Positions 26,207 to 35,826 are shown, counted from the stretch's first letter. The stretch is DNA of 64,000 nt from Fontibacillus panacisegetis (GCF_900102215.1 NZ_FNBG01000016.1:50426-114425), one strand, 5' to 3'. Numbers and translations: made by a program. Notes: a model not told the origin generated them from the sequence alone.

Positions 26207-26908
26207 ATGAAACGTCGTGAAGAAATGACGGTGGCACTGCGAGATGCAATTCCGATCATTATTGCTTATTTTCCGTTATCTATGACGTTTGGTGTACTGG
26301 CTTCAGCCAGCGGGCTGCCGGCGTTGTATAGTATTTTAAGTTCGGTGTGGGTTTATTCTGGCGGGGCGCAGTTTATGTTGGTCAGTATGTTCGCAGAGGC
26401 AATTGTACCTATGACCATCATCACCACAATTTTGCTTGTAAATTTGCGTCATGTACTTTATGGGGCTACGTTAGGACCTTCCGTAAAAGAGTGGAGAGAG
26501 CCTTACAAGTGGCTGGCAGCATTGGGATTAACTGATGAAATATTTGCGGTGGTCTCAAGTCGTGTCAATAAAGGAGAACAATTAACGCCTACTTACTATT
26601 TAACCTTCGCTATATCTGCTTACGGATCATGGATTTTGGGAACAATTGCCGGGTCGGGACTTGGTGGTGCTGTAACTCCTGATGTAGCGAATATTTTAAG
26701 TTTTGCTCTTCCAGCGTTGTTTCTGGCGTTATTATTTGGAGGACAGCGTGGTATGGCGTCTATGCTTGCTGCATGTACAGGGGCTGTTGTGGCTACGATT
26801 GCAGGTATGCTGCATTTAGGTGGTATTGGACTTGTCGCGGGAGGATTGATTGGAGCTACCATAGGTTTACTGGTTACGATGAAGCTTCGTCTGAAGCAAG
26901 TTAAATAG
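26207..26908 (+). CDS. azlC: AzlC family branched-chain amino acid exporter subunit
   Basis: A 233-residue polytopic membrane protein beginning with a short charged cytoplasmic segment and the AzlC signature PLSMTFGVLASASGLP, then YSGGAQFM and NLRHVLYGATLGP. It works with AzlD in branched-chain amino acid (or analogue) export. A Gly-rich C-terminal helix pair ends the protein. The SD (AGGATGA) is modest, so translation may depend partly on coupling to azlD. Confidence 0.9.
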   Translation: MKRREEMTVALRDAIPIIIAYFPLSMTFGVLASASGLPALYSILSSVWVYSGGAQFMLVSMFAEAIVPMTIITTILLVNLRHVLYGATLGPSVKEWREPYKWLAALGLTDEIFAVVSSRVNKGEQLTPTYYLTFAISAYGSWILGTIAGSGLGGAVTPDVANILSFALPALFLALLFGGQRGMASMLAACTGAVVATIAGMLHLGGIGLVAGGLIGATIGLLVTMKLRLKQVK

Positions 26909-26982
26909 TAGGCAATTAATTCCACTTTACATTTCGTTTACACGGAGATATAATATTAAATGTTCGCTTCACAAAATAATAC

Positions 26983-27065
26983 GCGGTCGTGGTGGAATGG
27001 CAGACACGCTATCTTGAGGGGGTAGTGGGCGTACGCCCGTGGAGGTTCGAGTCCTCTCGACCGCA
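26983..27065 (+). tRNA. tRNA-Leu (anticodon GAG), copy 2
   Basis: Identical over all 83 bases to the tRNA-Leu at 24690. No encoded CCA. It has its own terminator downstream. Confidence 0.96.
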
Positions 27066-27077
27066 TCCTTAGAAAAG

Positions 27078-27122
27078 CACTTTTTTATCAGAATTAACCT
27101 TCTGGTGATAAAGTGTTTTTTT
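27078..27122 (+). terminator. Terminator after the second tRNA-Leu
   Basis: CACTTTTTTATCA pairs with TGGTGATAAAGTG (minor bulges), followed by TTTTTTT. Confidence 0.85.
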
Positions 27123-27228
27123 GTATGTAAATATTCCGATTTTTACCTCGTATCAACAAACTCCAAACATTCTCTTAATATTCCACCTATAAACTCGATT
27201 TAGTTACACAAAATTGGGAGGGGTATTC

Positions 27229-28947
27229 ATGAACAAGTTTTTGAAGGGGCTCGCAATTAGCGGTCTTGCGTTTTCGATGATTGCAGCGGGAACTTCAGCG
27301 GCAGCGAAGAGCACAACAGCTACGAATAATCAGACCAAAGGAAAATCTAAAAATTTGATCGTCCTGATCGGTGACGGCATGGGTCCGGCACAGATTTCTG
27401 CGGCGCGGTATTATCAACAATATGAAAAAGGCATTCAAAAACTGAATCTTGATCCATATTATGTTGGACAAGCGACCACATATGCAGATCGTGGAGAAGA
27501 TGGAGGAACTGTCGTCTCCGGGATCGTTACGGATTCTGCCTCGGCGGGTACTGCTTTTGCTACAGGTCACAAAACGTATAACGCTGGGATCAGCGTATCT
27601 AATGAAGATGTGTCCAAACCATTTGCTTCTGTCATTGAGGCTGCAGAATTAAGCGGCAAATCTACAGGTCTTGTAACTACCGCACGAATTACTCATGCTA
27701 CTCCTGCTGTATATGCTTCCCATGTTCGCAGCCGTGACAATGAGAGTGCAATCGCTTCACAGTATTTGGATAGCGGAGTCGATGTGCTTTTTGGCGGCGG
27801 AGAGTCATTCTTCGTAACTAAAGATGAAAAAGGTAAGCGTACAGATAAAAACCTGCTGCCAGAATTCGAAGCTAAAGGATACAAAATCGTTAAAACAGCC
27901 AAGGATTTGAAAGCCCTGACTTCTAAAAACGCCAAAGCACTCGGTTTATTCGGAGGCTCGCACGTTAGCTACGTTCCTGACCGCAGTGCGGAAACGCCAA
28001 ACTTGGCGACTATGACCTCCAAGGCGCTCGATATTTTGTCCACGAACAAAAACGGCTTTGCCATTATGATTGAGGGCGGAAGAATTGACCATGCAGGTCA
28101 TGCCAACGATCTTCCTACCTTGGTTCAGGAGGCGCTCGATTTTGACGCTGCTTTTAAAGTAGCTATTGAATTTGCCAAGAAAAACGGAAATACGTCGGTT
28201 GTTGTTACAGCAGACCATGAAACAGGCGGCCTGTCTTTGTCCCGCGACAACATTTACGAAATTAACATTGACCTGTGGGATCAACAGAAGCACTCTTCCG
28301 AATCTCTGGCTTCCGCTCTGAATGAAGCGGTGACGATTGATGACGTAAAAAAAATAGTGCAAAACAATACTTGGATTACAGACCTTACGGATGAGGAAGC
28401 TCAGTATATTTTGGACGGAGACGGTTCTTCCTACAAGCGTGAAGGTGGATATAATGCTGTCATTTCCAAGCGTCTTTTGATTGGTTGGTCAGGGCATGGT
28501 CACTCAGCCGTTGATGTAGGTGTATGGGCATACGGTCCGATTGCTGAGAAAGTAAAGGGTCAAGTTGATAATACGCAGATTGCTTTCGCAGGGGCAGAAG
28601 TGCTTGGAGTAGATTTGAAAAAAGCTTCTTCCGAGCTGCAATCCAAATACCTGTATCCGAAGTTCAAAATCAATCGTGATAAGGAAGTGCTTTATCCGGC
28701 TCAGGCTCTCGCTAAAGCATTGGGCGTAGCTTATAAAGAATCAGGAAGCACTGCGACTTTGACCGGAAAAAGCGTAGTAATTACTGTGGATCTTAGCGCA
28801 GGAACTGCAAAAGTAGGCGGCAAGGCGGCATCCTTTACTGTTGATGTAGATAATAAAACATTGTACCTGCCTTTGGCTGCTTTCAATCAAGCTACTGGCA
28901 AAACACTGAAATGGGATACCTTGTCTGAACGGATTATTTTGAAATAA
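27229..28947 (+). CDS. Secreted alkaline phosphatase with C-terminal stalk domain
   Basis: A 572-residue protein from ATG 27229 with GGGAGGGG five bases upstream. A signal peptide (to about 27) is followed by an alkaline phosphatase domain. The metal site is IGDGMG near 48-52 and the nucleophile Ser103 lies in VTDSASAGTA. Metal ligands appear in EGGRIDHAGHAND and TADHETGG, and a late ligand in GWSGHGHS. Residues about 475-572 form a separate domain ending WDTLSERIILK that resembles the copper amine oxidase N-terminal repeat common in secreted Paenibacillus proteins. It releases inorganic phosphate outside the cell. No Pho box was identified. Confidence 0.93.
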   Translation: MNKFLKGLAISGLAFSMIAAGTSAAAKSTTATNNQTKGKSKNLIVLIGDGMGPAQISAARYYQQYEKGIQKLNLDPYYVGQATTYADRGEDGGTVVSGIVTDSASAGTAFATGHKTYNAGISVSNEDVSKPFASVIEAAELSGKSTGLVTTARITHATPAVYASHVRSRDNESAIASQYLDSGVDVLFGGGESFFVTKDEKGKRTDKNLLPEFEAKGYKIVKTAKDLKALTSKNAKALGLFGGSHVSYVPDRSAETPNLATMTSKALDILSTNKNGFAIMIEGGRIDHAGHANDLPTLVQEALDFDAAFKVAIEFAKKNGNTSVVVTADHETGGLSLSRDNIYEINIDLWDQQKHSSESLASALNEAVTIDDVKKIVQNNTWITDLTDEEAQYILDGDGSSYKREGGYNAVISKRLLIGWSGHGHSAVDVGVWAYGPIAEKVKGQVDNTQIAFAGAEVLGVDLKKASSELQSKYLYPKFKINRDKEVLYPAQALAKALGVAYKESGSTATLTGKSVVITVDLSAGTAKVGGKAASFTVDVDNKTLYLPLAAFNQATGKTLKWDTLSERIILK

Positions 28948-28972
28948 GCTTCACTAAATCTAGCAGTTATTC

Positions 28973-29004
28973 GGAAAGCAGGGGACTAGATTCTCCTGTT
29001 TTCC
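28973..29004 (+). terminator. Possible terminator after alkaline phosphatase
   Basis: GGAAAGCAGGGGA pairs with TCTCCTGTTTTCC (two G-T pairs or mismatches). The downstream T tract is poor. Confidence 0.45.
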
Positions 29005-29038
29005 TGTATTTTAGGATGAGAGGACGGCGGTTAACAGG

Positions 29039-29752
29039 ATGATGCTGCAGATTCGTGGGCTCACAAAACAGTTCCATGTTGCAGGGAAGAGTATCCCTAT
29101 TGTAAACATCCCGCAGTGGAATGTAGAGCAGGGTGAAAAGATTGCAATCACGGGTCCGAGCGGTTCTGGCAAAAGTACGATCCTTCATTTAATAAGTGGA
29201 ATTATGACGCCTGACGCTGGAGAGATCATCATTGGGAGTCGCGCAATTCATGAGATGAAGGAGCATGCTAGAGACCAGTTTCGTGCTGATTGCATTGGGT
29301 ATATTTTGCAGGATTTTTACTTGATCCCTTCTTTGACTGCACGTCAAAATGTCGAAATCGCGATGAGAGGAGCAAGCGGATCATCCTCCGAGCGGAAAGA
29401 CAAGATAGAGGCTTGGTTTGAAAAAATAGCACTGAGCGACCGGATGAATCATCTACCCTCACAACTATCCAGAGGCCAGCAGCAGCGCGTCGCTATGGTT
29501 CGCGCATTAATCCATGAGCCTACTCTGGTGTTGGCTGATGAGCCAACAGGAAGCCTTGACGCGGAGACAGCGGAAGAGGTAACTGAGCTGATGCTGGAAT
29601 TGTGCAAAAGTGTAAAAAACACCTTGTTGGTCGTTACGCATGACTTGAAAATGGCAGAGCGTTTTCCCAGACAGGTTCATATTCATGACATCAATTTTAA
29701 TCAAAGTCAAAGCCACAGAAACCGTGTAACACCGAAGGAGTGTGTTGTATGA
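29039..29752 (+). CDS. ABC transporter ATPase (MacB/LolD type)
   Basis: A 237-residue ATPase with Walker [11 protein letters not shown]-loop [11 protein letters not shown], signature [15 protein letters not shown] and Walker [13 protein letters not shown]. The subfamily pairs with FtsX-type permeases. Start is ATG 29039 or the adjacent ATG 29042; the SD is weak. It overlaps the permease gene by four bases (ATGA), and a lipoprotein gene follows, making a three-gene unit. See the permease entry for the metal-uptake hypothesis. Confidence 0.92.
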   Translation: MMLQIRGLTKQFHVAGKSIPIVNIPQWNVEQGEKIAITGPSGSGKSTILHLISGIMTPDAGEIIIGSRAIHEMKEHARDQFRADCIGYILQDFYLIPSLTARQNVEIAMRGASGSSSERKDKIEAWFEKIALSDRMNHLPSQLSRGQQQRVAMVRALIHEPTLVLADEPTGSLDAETAEEVTELMLELCKSVKNTLLVVTHDLKMAERFPRQVHIHDINFNQSQSHRNRVTPKECVV

Positions 29753-30975
29753 GTCTCTTCCATTTGCTGATTCGTAATATCTGGCATCGGAAGGCGTTGT
29801 CCATATTGACTGTATTATCGGTAACCGCGACTGTAGCCTTTATTATTGTTCTCTCTCTGTCCAAAGCCGGCGTAGAGCAAGGGGCGGAAAAGGGATACGG
29901 GCCTTTTGATGTTGTAATCGGTGCAGTGGGAAGTGACACTCAGCTAGTGCTGAATACGTTTTATCATGTGGGTGCACCTACAGGGAATATTTCTGGCAAT
30001 ACGCTTGATAAAGTCAAGGAGAGCAGTGAGGTGGATCGGGCATATGGATTTACAACAGGCGACTCGTACAATGGATATCCCATTATAGGGATTGAACCGG
30101 AATACTTTATGACGAGATATGGTGATCAGCGCCTTTCTGATGGCAGCTTGTATAGCAATACGGGAGAAGTTGTCCTGGGTGCATATGCAGCTAAAATGCT
30201 TCAGCTTCGTGTTGGAGACACCTTTTACGGGGCGCATGGGCTCGTAGAGGGGGGGCATCTTGAGAGCGAGGAGGAAGAAGAGGGCGGAGAGCATGAAGAG
30301 CATGGCGACGATGCCCACTCTATTTTTAAATATACGATAACAGGGATTTTACCGAAGCTGAATACTCCGGATGATCGGGCGATATTCACAACAATGGATT
30401 ATGCTTGGGCTGTCCATGAAGGTGCCGATCATAATAAAGAGATCACTGCGATTTTGGTTAAACCAGCAAATTTGTTAAGCGCGCAGCAGTTAAGGAGCGA
30501 ACTGGAATCGATAAACGGCGTTCAGGTTGTGTATTCCAGCAAGGCGGTAGCCGATGTCGTTAATCTGGTCGATAAAGGCTCAGAAATCGTGGATATGATT
30601 ACGATACTATGTATCGTTTTGGCAGCTATATCTATTCTCCTATCTCTTGTTGCAGCGGCGAGTGAACGAACGAAAGATGTAGGACTGCTTCGGTTACTGG
30701 GGAAATCCAGAGGTTTTGTATGGATGGCGATGATTGGAGAGGGACTGGTCATAACATCGATTGGTCTTGTACTTGGACTGTTGTTGGGTCATGTTGGGGG
30801 CTACTTGCTGCAGGATACATTGTTCTCATATGCTGGTATTCAAATTAATCCACTCCAATGGTCGCTCGATCACCTGATTATTGCTGCAGGTACGATCTTT
30901 ATTGGTCTTGTGGCCTCTTTTGTTCCTGCAATAAGGATGTACCGGATGGACCCATTAACATTGTTCAAAGCCTGA
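29749..30975 (+). CDS. FtsX-like ABC permease with His/Glu-rich extracellular loop
   Basis: A 408-residue MacB/FtsX-type permease: one N-terminal helix (IWHRKALSILTVLSV), a long extracellular domain and three C-terminal helices. The extracellular domain holds an acidic histidine-rich stretch (ESEEEEEGGEHEEHG, then DDAHS) around residues 170-190, a typical divalent-metal-binding pattern. AAGGAG lies eight bases before ATG 29749. With the ATPase and the following lipoprotein it recalls the zinc-regulated Zrg operons of proteobacteria; this is inference from domain composition. Confidence 0.88.
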   Translation: MSLFHLLIRNIWHRKALSILTVLSVTATVAFIIVLSLSKAGVEQGAEKGYGPFDVVIGAVGSDTQLVLNTFYHVGAPTGNISGNTLDKVKESSEVDRAYGFTTGDSYNGYPIIGIEPEYFMTRYGDQRLSDGSLYSNTGEVVLGAYAAKMLQLRVGDTFYGAHGLVEGGHLESEEEEEGGEHEEHGDDAHSIFKYTITGILPKLNTPDDRAIFTTMDYAWAVHEGADHNKEITAILVKPANLLSAQQLRSELESINGVQVVYSSKAVADVVNLVDKGSEIVDMITILCIVLAAISILLSLVAAASERTKDVGLLRLLGKSRGFVWMAMIGEGLVITSIGLVLGLLLGHVGGYLLQDTLFSYAGIQINPLQWSLDHLIIAAGTIFIGLVASFVPAIRMYRMDPLTLFKA

Positions 30976-30987
30976 GGAGGGACATAG

Positions 30988-31878
30988 TTGTTGAAAAAAT
31001 TTATTGCCATAGCTTCTTTTGTTTTCCTCGTATTGTTGCTTCAGGGTTGCGGTCAGAATGAACCGTCGGCTGATAAATCTAGTGCTGGTTCCTTCTCAGC
31101 GGCTGAAGGTAAACTAGCTGTAGTGCAGACAGAAGTACAGGTAGAGCAACCGGAGCAAGTGGATAAAGAAGAGAAACAAGAAAAACAAGAGACACAAGCC
31201 AATGAAACAGACAAAGAAGACAATAATACTGCCCCAAAAGCAGCAGATTCGAAACCAGCGACTACTACAGATGCTGTTGTGACTAAAGAAGATACTGTAA
31301 CGAAGGAAGCTGCTGCAACTAAAGAAAAGCCTTCTGAAGCTAAAGAATCACAAAAGCCTGTAAAGGTCGATAATAAGGCTGAAGCCGCGGAGGCGAAAAA
31401 CATAAAACCAGCTGCTGAAAAGAGCTCAACTGGCGAGCAACAAGCAAAAGAGACGTCTATAGCCACAAATTCAAAACTGCAAGTAAATCAGAAGAAATCT
31501 GCAGAAGCTACAAGCAACATCAGTTGGTCGGGCTTTTTTGACGGTGATGATCAGACGACACCTTCCGAGCAATTTTGGGATCTGAGCGGCTCCACTGTAA
31601 CGATCAAAGGATTTATGGGTGAGGTGCTGTCGTTTGAGAAGAACTGGTTTTTGCTCATTCCAGAGCCTGGTGCAGAGTGTCCTTTTGACAACGGGGATGA
31701 GACGTATTGGAACAAAATAATGATCGTATTCGTCCCGGATGACGTCAAGCTGAGATATACTTCGGAAGCGATTGAAATTACAGGAAGACTTGATGTTGGA
31801 ATCAAAATAGATGAATCAGGTTATAAGACAATGTTTAGGTTATATGATGCTGCTTTTAAAGAAATTAAAGACAAATAG
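30988..31878 (+). CDS. Lipoprotein with Lys/Glu-rich linker and DUF3299-like C-terminal domain
   Basis: A 296-residue protein from TTG 30988 (a second TTG follows) with GAGGAGG seven bases upstream. Signal peptide with lipobox LQGC. Residues about 45-180 are low-complexity Lys/Glu/Ala/Thr, a flexible tether. The last 110 residues form a compact beta domain: VTIKGFMGEVLSFEKNWFLL, then PGAECPFDNGDE and a closing ITGRLDVG strand, whose layout is reminiscent of DUF3299 proteins. It is the third gene of the ABC unit, so it is probably the surface partner of the FtsX permease. Confidence 0.75.
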   Translation: MLKKFIAIASFVFLVLLLQGCGQNEPSADKSSAGSFSAAEGKLAVVQTEVQVEQPEQVDKEEKQEKQETQANETDKEDNNTAPKAADSKPATTTDAVVTKEDTVTKEAAATKEKPSEAKESQKPVKVDNKAEAAEAKNIKPAAEKSSTGEQQAKETSIATNSKLQVNQKKSAEATSNISWSGFFDGDDQTTPSEQFWDLSGSTVTIKGFMGEVLSFEKNWFLLIPEPGAECPFDNGDETYWNKIMIVFVPDDVKLRYTSEAIEITGRLDVGIKIDESGYKTMFRLYDAAFKEIKDK

Positions 31879-31885
31879 AAAAGAA

Positions 31886-31930
31886 GGAATCTCAATACCT
31901 TTACTACTAAATCGGTAATGAGGTTCCTTT
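31886..31930. terminator. Bidirectional terminator between the ABC unit and mntH
   Basis: GGAATCTCAATACC pairs with GGTAATGAGGTTCC. Flanking A- and T-rich runs serve both convergent genes. Confidence 0.82.
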
Positions 31931-31943
31931 GATTTCTGCTTTT

Positions 31944-33293
31944 TTAGCTCCAGAAGGTCTGAACTAACAAATATACATTCAACAGGACGATGATTCCAGC
32001 GATCAGCCAAGCGAGAGTATTAAGCCAGAGCTTATTGGCGAATTCCCCCATTTTTGCTTTGCTGGAAGTGAACTTAACGAGCGGTATGACTGCAAAAGGC
32101 AGCTGAAGTGACAGAATAACCTGACTTAGGATCAGAAGATCCTGAGTTCCTCGCTCGCCATAAATCGCTGTAACAATGACCGCTGGAATAATAGCGATTA
32201 ATCGCGTGATCAAACGCCGCAGCCATGGGGCCAGACGGATATTGACGAAGCCCTCCATGACGATCTGTCCAGCGAGAGTGCCTGTTAGAGTGGAATTCTG
32301 TCCAGAAGCGAGCAGGGCCACCGCAAACATTACGCTTGCCAGTGTCGTTCCTACAATCGGAGTGAGCAGATGATATGCTTCACTTATGTCTGCTACTTGT
32401 GTCATCCCTGTTTTATGAAAGGTTGCTGCAGCTACGATTAGGATAGCTGAATTAATGAATAGAGCAAACGTGAGGGCAATCGTAGAATCCCATGTCGCAT
32501 ATTTAATGGCTTGCCGCTTGCCTGCCGAGCTTTTATCGTATTGTCTGGTTTGTACAATAGATGAATGCAAATATAAATTGTGGGGCATTACAGTTGCTCC
32601 AAGGATGCCTATAGCAATGTACATCATCTCAGGATTTTTCAATATTTCTGTCCGTGGAATATATCCAAGAGCAACACTGCCCATATCCGGCTGAACCAAA
32701 AACAGATCGATCCCGAAGCAGATACCTATAGTTGCGATCAGAACAACGACAAATATTTCAAGGGTTCGAAAACCTTTATTTTGTAATAATAAGATGAGCA
32801 GGACATCAATGGCTGTAATCATGACTCCATAGATGATGGGTATGCCAAATAGTAAGTTAAGCGCGATAGCTGCACCGATTACTTCCGCCAAATCCGTTGC
32901 TGTAATGGCCAGCTCGCAGAGAATCCACAGCATGATGCTTACTGGCTTGGAGTAATTGTCCCGACACGCTTGAGCCAAATCCTTGCCGGTCACGATGCCT
33001 AGCTTGCTTGACAGTGATTGCAGCAAAATAGCCATCAGATTGGAAATCAAAATAACGGAAAGCAGCGTATAACCAAAGCGTGAGCCGCCCTCGATATCAG
33101 TAGCCCAGTTGCCGGGGTCCATGTAACCTACAGCAACCATATAACCCGGGCCTGCAAAAGCTAAAAATTTTCTGAACCAGGAGCCCCCAGCTGGAATGCG
33201 CATCGATCGATGAGCTTCTGGAAGAGATGGCTGATCGCCATTATTTTTCCATCCGTTGATACCGGTCCCTGTCTGCTCTTGAATTTCTTTCAT
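31944..33293 (-). CDS. mntH: Nramp-family divalent metal (Mn/Fe) transporter
   Basis: A 449-residue protein with about eleven membrane helices. Metal-binding helix 1 contains the invariant DPGN ([14 protein letters not shown]), and helix 6 has the MPH motif ([14 protein letters not shown]). Both are hallmarks of proton-coupled Mn2+/Fe2+ uptake by MntH. Start at ATG 33293; the SD is weak (AGGG). Transcribed toward the convergent ABC/lipoprotein unit. Regulation by an MntR-like repressor is expected from the family, but I could not delineate an operator. Confidence 0.94.
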   Translation of the reverse strand: MKEIQEQTGTGINGWKNNGDQPSLPEAHRSMRIPAGGSWFRKFLAFAGPGYMVAVGYMDPGNWATDIEGGSRFGYTLLSVILISNLMAILLQSLSSKLGIVTGKDLAQACRDNYSKPVSIMLWILCELAITATDLAEVIGAAIALNLLFGIPIIYGVMITAIDVLLILLLQNKGFRTLEIFVVVLIATIGICFGIDLFLVQPDMGSVALGYIPRTEILKNPEMMYIAIGILGATVMPHNLYLHSSIVQTRQYDKSSAGKRQAIKYATWDSTIALTFALFINSAILIVAAATFHKTGMTQVADISEAYHLLTPIVGTTLASVMFAVALLASGQNSTLTGTLAGQIVMEGFVNIRLAPWLRRLITRLIAIIPAVIVTAIYGERGTQDLLILSQVILSLQLPFAVIPLVKFTSSKAKMGEFANKLWLNTLAWLIAGIIVLLNVYLLVQTFWS

Positions 33294-33534
33294 ATGGTAT
33301 CATCCCTATAATTTAGAGTACAAAAATCGTCAACCTGACTGTTTTTTCTTTATTGTACACCCACAAGATTTTTTGTCTAGGGAAACTTTTTGTTGTAAGC
33401 GGTTCAGTTACAAAAGAGATAAAATTTTCTGTTAAGGGGAAAAATGCAATAGGAAGTTGACATGATGCCCAAAATTCTTTAATATGTCTAAGTACTAAAA
33501 ACAGGTTTTAAATTTGATAATACGGGTGATGACC

Positions 33535-33813
33535 ATGTCTTACAGACCGAGTATTGATAACGTGACTAAGGCCGCAAGCAATGATAAAGATGGATTGTAC
33601 GAATTTATCGTTAAATTGGTCGATGGTACGGAGTGTCGCGTGTTTTACCACCGTTTTCCTGAATGGAGACTGACTAATATTAGCCGATTGCAAAAAACAC
33701 CTTGTCCGGTCTGCCGTAAAGATTTCATTTGTAAATGTATGGACAGTTTTACGGGAGAATTTGAACGTCAAATGTCGGACGAACAATGGTTTGACAAGGC
33801 ACTGGCTGAGTAA
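33535..33813 (+). CDS. Small protein with CxxC-x5-CxC cysteine cluster
   Basis: A 92-residue soluble protein. I take ATG 33535; in-frame ATG 33529 and a TTG at 33514 are alternatives. The N-terminal half is beta-like (LYEFIVKLVDGTECRVFYHRF). The middle has CPVCRKDFICKC, four cysteines well placed for a zinc knuckle, followed by a C-terminal helix. A strong terminator follows at 33846, so it is a monocistronic unit. I do not recognise a named family. Confidence 0.7.
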   Translation: MSYRPSIDNVTKAASNDKDGLYEFIVKLVDGTECRVFYHRFPEWRLTNISRLQKTPCPVCRKDFICKCMDSFTGEFERQMSDEQWFDKALAE

Positions 33814-33845
33814 GTTGTCAGGCAAATAAAACGATTAGATAATAA

Positions 33846-33871
33846 GCGCGGGGAGATCCCCGTGCTTTTTT
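33846..33871 (+). terminator. Rho-independent terminator
   Basis: GCGCGGGG pairs with CCCCGTGC across a four-base loop, followed by TTTTTT. Confidence 0.93.
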
Positions 33872-34016
33872 CTGCTGTGAACTACGATCTTTCGCAACTT
33901 TGAATCATTTGGTACGTATATTCAGATGGAAAAGATAGTAATTGAAAGCAACTATTATATAAAATGATTTAATTCTGGATTGCGCATTATCAAACTTGCA
34001 GAAGGTAGTGGTGACC

Positions 34017-34748
34017 TTGACATTGTGGAACGAGCACATTTTATTAGTTGATGATGAGAAAGGTATATTGACGATGGTAACAACAATCCTGAAAAAAGAA
34101 GGTTTTCACCGAATTACTACTGCTTCTACGGGAAAAGAGGCTCTACGTTTGGTAAGCGCTGAGGTCTTTAACCTCATCGTACTTGATGTGATGCTTCCAG
34201 ATTGTACTGGATTCGAACTATGTCAGCAAATTCGCAGTCATACATCTGTTCCAATTTTATTTTTGACCGCTCGATCAGGCGATTTGGATAAAATTCTTGG
34301 ACTTGGAATCGGTGGAGATGATTATATAACTAAACCGTTCAACCCTCTGGAAGTGGTAGCGAGAATTCAATCTCAATTACGTCGTCAGCAATTATACAGT
34401 GCTGAGACTCAGCATAAAGCAAATGTGATGAATTTCGGATCATTTGTTGTGGACAAGGGTGCTGCCCAGCTAATTGTGAATGATAATGTCATACACTGCC
34501 CAGCCAAAGAATTTGAATTATTGTCATTCCTATGTACTCACCCGAATCAAGTATTTACAGCACTTCAATTATATGAACAGGTCTGGGGAATGTCGCTTAT
34601 GGGAGATGAGAAGACGGTGGTGATACATATTTCCAGACTTCGTAAAAAAATCGAAATTGATTCCTCGAATCCGAAAATAATCGTAAATGTTCGTGGTATC
34701 GGATATAAGTTTATTCCACCGAGAGTAGGAGAGACCCATGAAGGTTAA
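34017..34748 (+). CDS. OmpR/PhoB-family response regulator
   Basis: About 243 residues. Several non-ATG starts are possible; TTG 34017, giving MTLWNEHILLVDDE, fits the domain start and an upstream AAGG. Receiver domain: acidic pair in VDDE, phospho-acceptor Asp57 in LIVLDVMLPD, conserved Thr in FLTARS and Lys in ITKPF. The C-terminal winged helix contains EFELLSFLCTHPNQV, then HISRLRKKIE and RGIGYKF. It overlaps the kinase gene by eleven bases and probably controls the downstream ABC genes. Confidence 0.93.
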   Translation: MTLWNEHILLVDDEKGILTMVTTILKKEGFHRITTASTGKEALRLVSAEVFNLIVLDVMLPDCTGFELCQQIRSHTSVPILFLTARSGDLDKILGLGIGGDDYITKPFNPLEVVARIQSQLRRQQLYSAETQHKANVMNFGSFVVDKGAAQLIVNDNVIHCPAKEFELLSFLCTHPNQVFTALQLYEQVWGMSLMGDEKTVVIHISRLRKKIEIDSSNPKIIVNVRGIGYKFIPPRVGETHEG

Positions 34749-35826
34749 TTTGCGTCTCATCTTTCGCCTTGCTGTTCATACTACAATTAGTCTTATTCTA
34801 CTCTTTTTGTCAGTAAGCGCAGGTCTATTTTTGATAACGGAGTTGCTCTTGCCTAATGAAGGGGATAAGCAGGAACTTGCTATTTTAATCAACATTTTTG
34901 TTGTTTTTATAGCATTTGTAATTGTTTACGGTTGGTATATCGGGAGACCCATTTTTTATATTATCGGCAGGGTGAATCGGTTGGCAGAAGGAATTTATGT
35001 GGAACCGGACAAGTATCTGAAAATCTACACAAAAAACGAGATGAAGCTGAAGAGGTCGTATGCCTTATTTACAGAGCTGATCATTCAATTGGATACTTTG
35101 GCCAATGAGTTGGAGAGCAGCAAGAAAGAGAGAAGCAGGCTGGACACTATGCAGAAGGAATGGATCGCAGGAATTTCCCATGATTTAAAAACACCTCTTA
35201 CATACATTAAAGGTTATTCTTCTATGTTAATTTCCCCACAGTACGAATGGAACTCAGAGGAAAAAATCAAATTTGCATCGGAAATTCTCCTGAAGGCGGA
35301 TCATATGGAAGAGCTTATTGGAGATTTGAATCTATCCTTCAGCCTTGATGGACAGAAGCTGCCATTGAAGATGGAAAAATATGATCTTGTTGAATTTGTT
35401 CGGAGAATCGTAGCCGATGCGGTTAATGATCCACGGGCAGAGGGATTCAATCTATCCTTTGAGACGGATACGCCAAGCGCTGAAACGATGCTGGACGTTA
35501 AGCTTCTTCAGCGTGCTCTTCATAATCTGCTGATTAACGCTATTCTGCATAATCCTGTAGGAACGAATATTCAAGTTCGTATTATAAAAACCACCGTATT
35601 GAGCATTATGATCACAGATGATGGAACCGGGATCAGTAAGCAAGATATTGGCCGACTTTTTAACAAATATTATCGCGGAACGACTACAGATTCACAGTCA
35701 GAGGGAACCGGACTTGGAATGGCGATTGCGCATCAATTAGTGTTGGCACACGGTGGAACTATTGATGTGACCAGCCAAATTAATGAAGGAACTACGATTG
35801 CTATTACGCTGCCGATCATAATTTAG
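34738..35826 (+). CDS. Sensor histidine kinase
   Basis: A 362-residue kinase with two N-terminal membrane helices (about 10-34 and 48-68) and a very short extracellular loop of about 13 residues, suggesting intramembrane sensing. A HAMP-like/coiled segment leads to the dimerisation domain with His148 in GISHDLKTPLTYIKGYS. The ATPase domain has an N-box (LLINAILHNPVG), a G1 box (DDGTGIS) and a G2 box (GTGLGMAIA). Such short-loop kinases next to ABC exporters often respond to cell-envelope-active peptides; this is inference from arrangement. Confidence 0.92.
   Translation: MKVNLRLIFRLAVHTTISLILLFLSVSAGLFLITELLLPNEGDKQELAILINIFVVFIAFVIVYGWYIGRPIFYIIGRVNRLAEGIYVEPDKYLKIYTKNEMKLKRSYALFTELIIQLDTLANELESSKKERSRLDTMQKEWIAGISHDLKTPLTYIKGYSSMLISPQYEWNSEEKIKFASEILLKADHMEELIGDLNLSFSLDGQKLPLKMEKYDLVEFVRRIVADAVNDPRAEGFNLSFETDTPSAETMLDVKLLQRALHNLLINAILHNPVGTNIQVRIIKTTVLSIMITDDGTGISKQDIGRLFNKYYRGTTTDSQSEGTGLGMAIAHQLVLAHGGTIDVTSQINEGTTIAITLPIII

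Noticed and set aside
33294..33330. TTGACG-17-TATAGG promoter for mntH
   Set aside because: It would place the transcript start within a few bases of the ATG and exclude the only SD-like sequence, so it is not credible as the main promoter.
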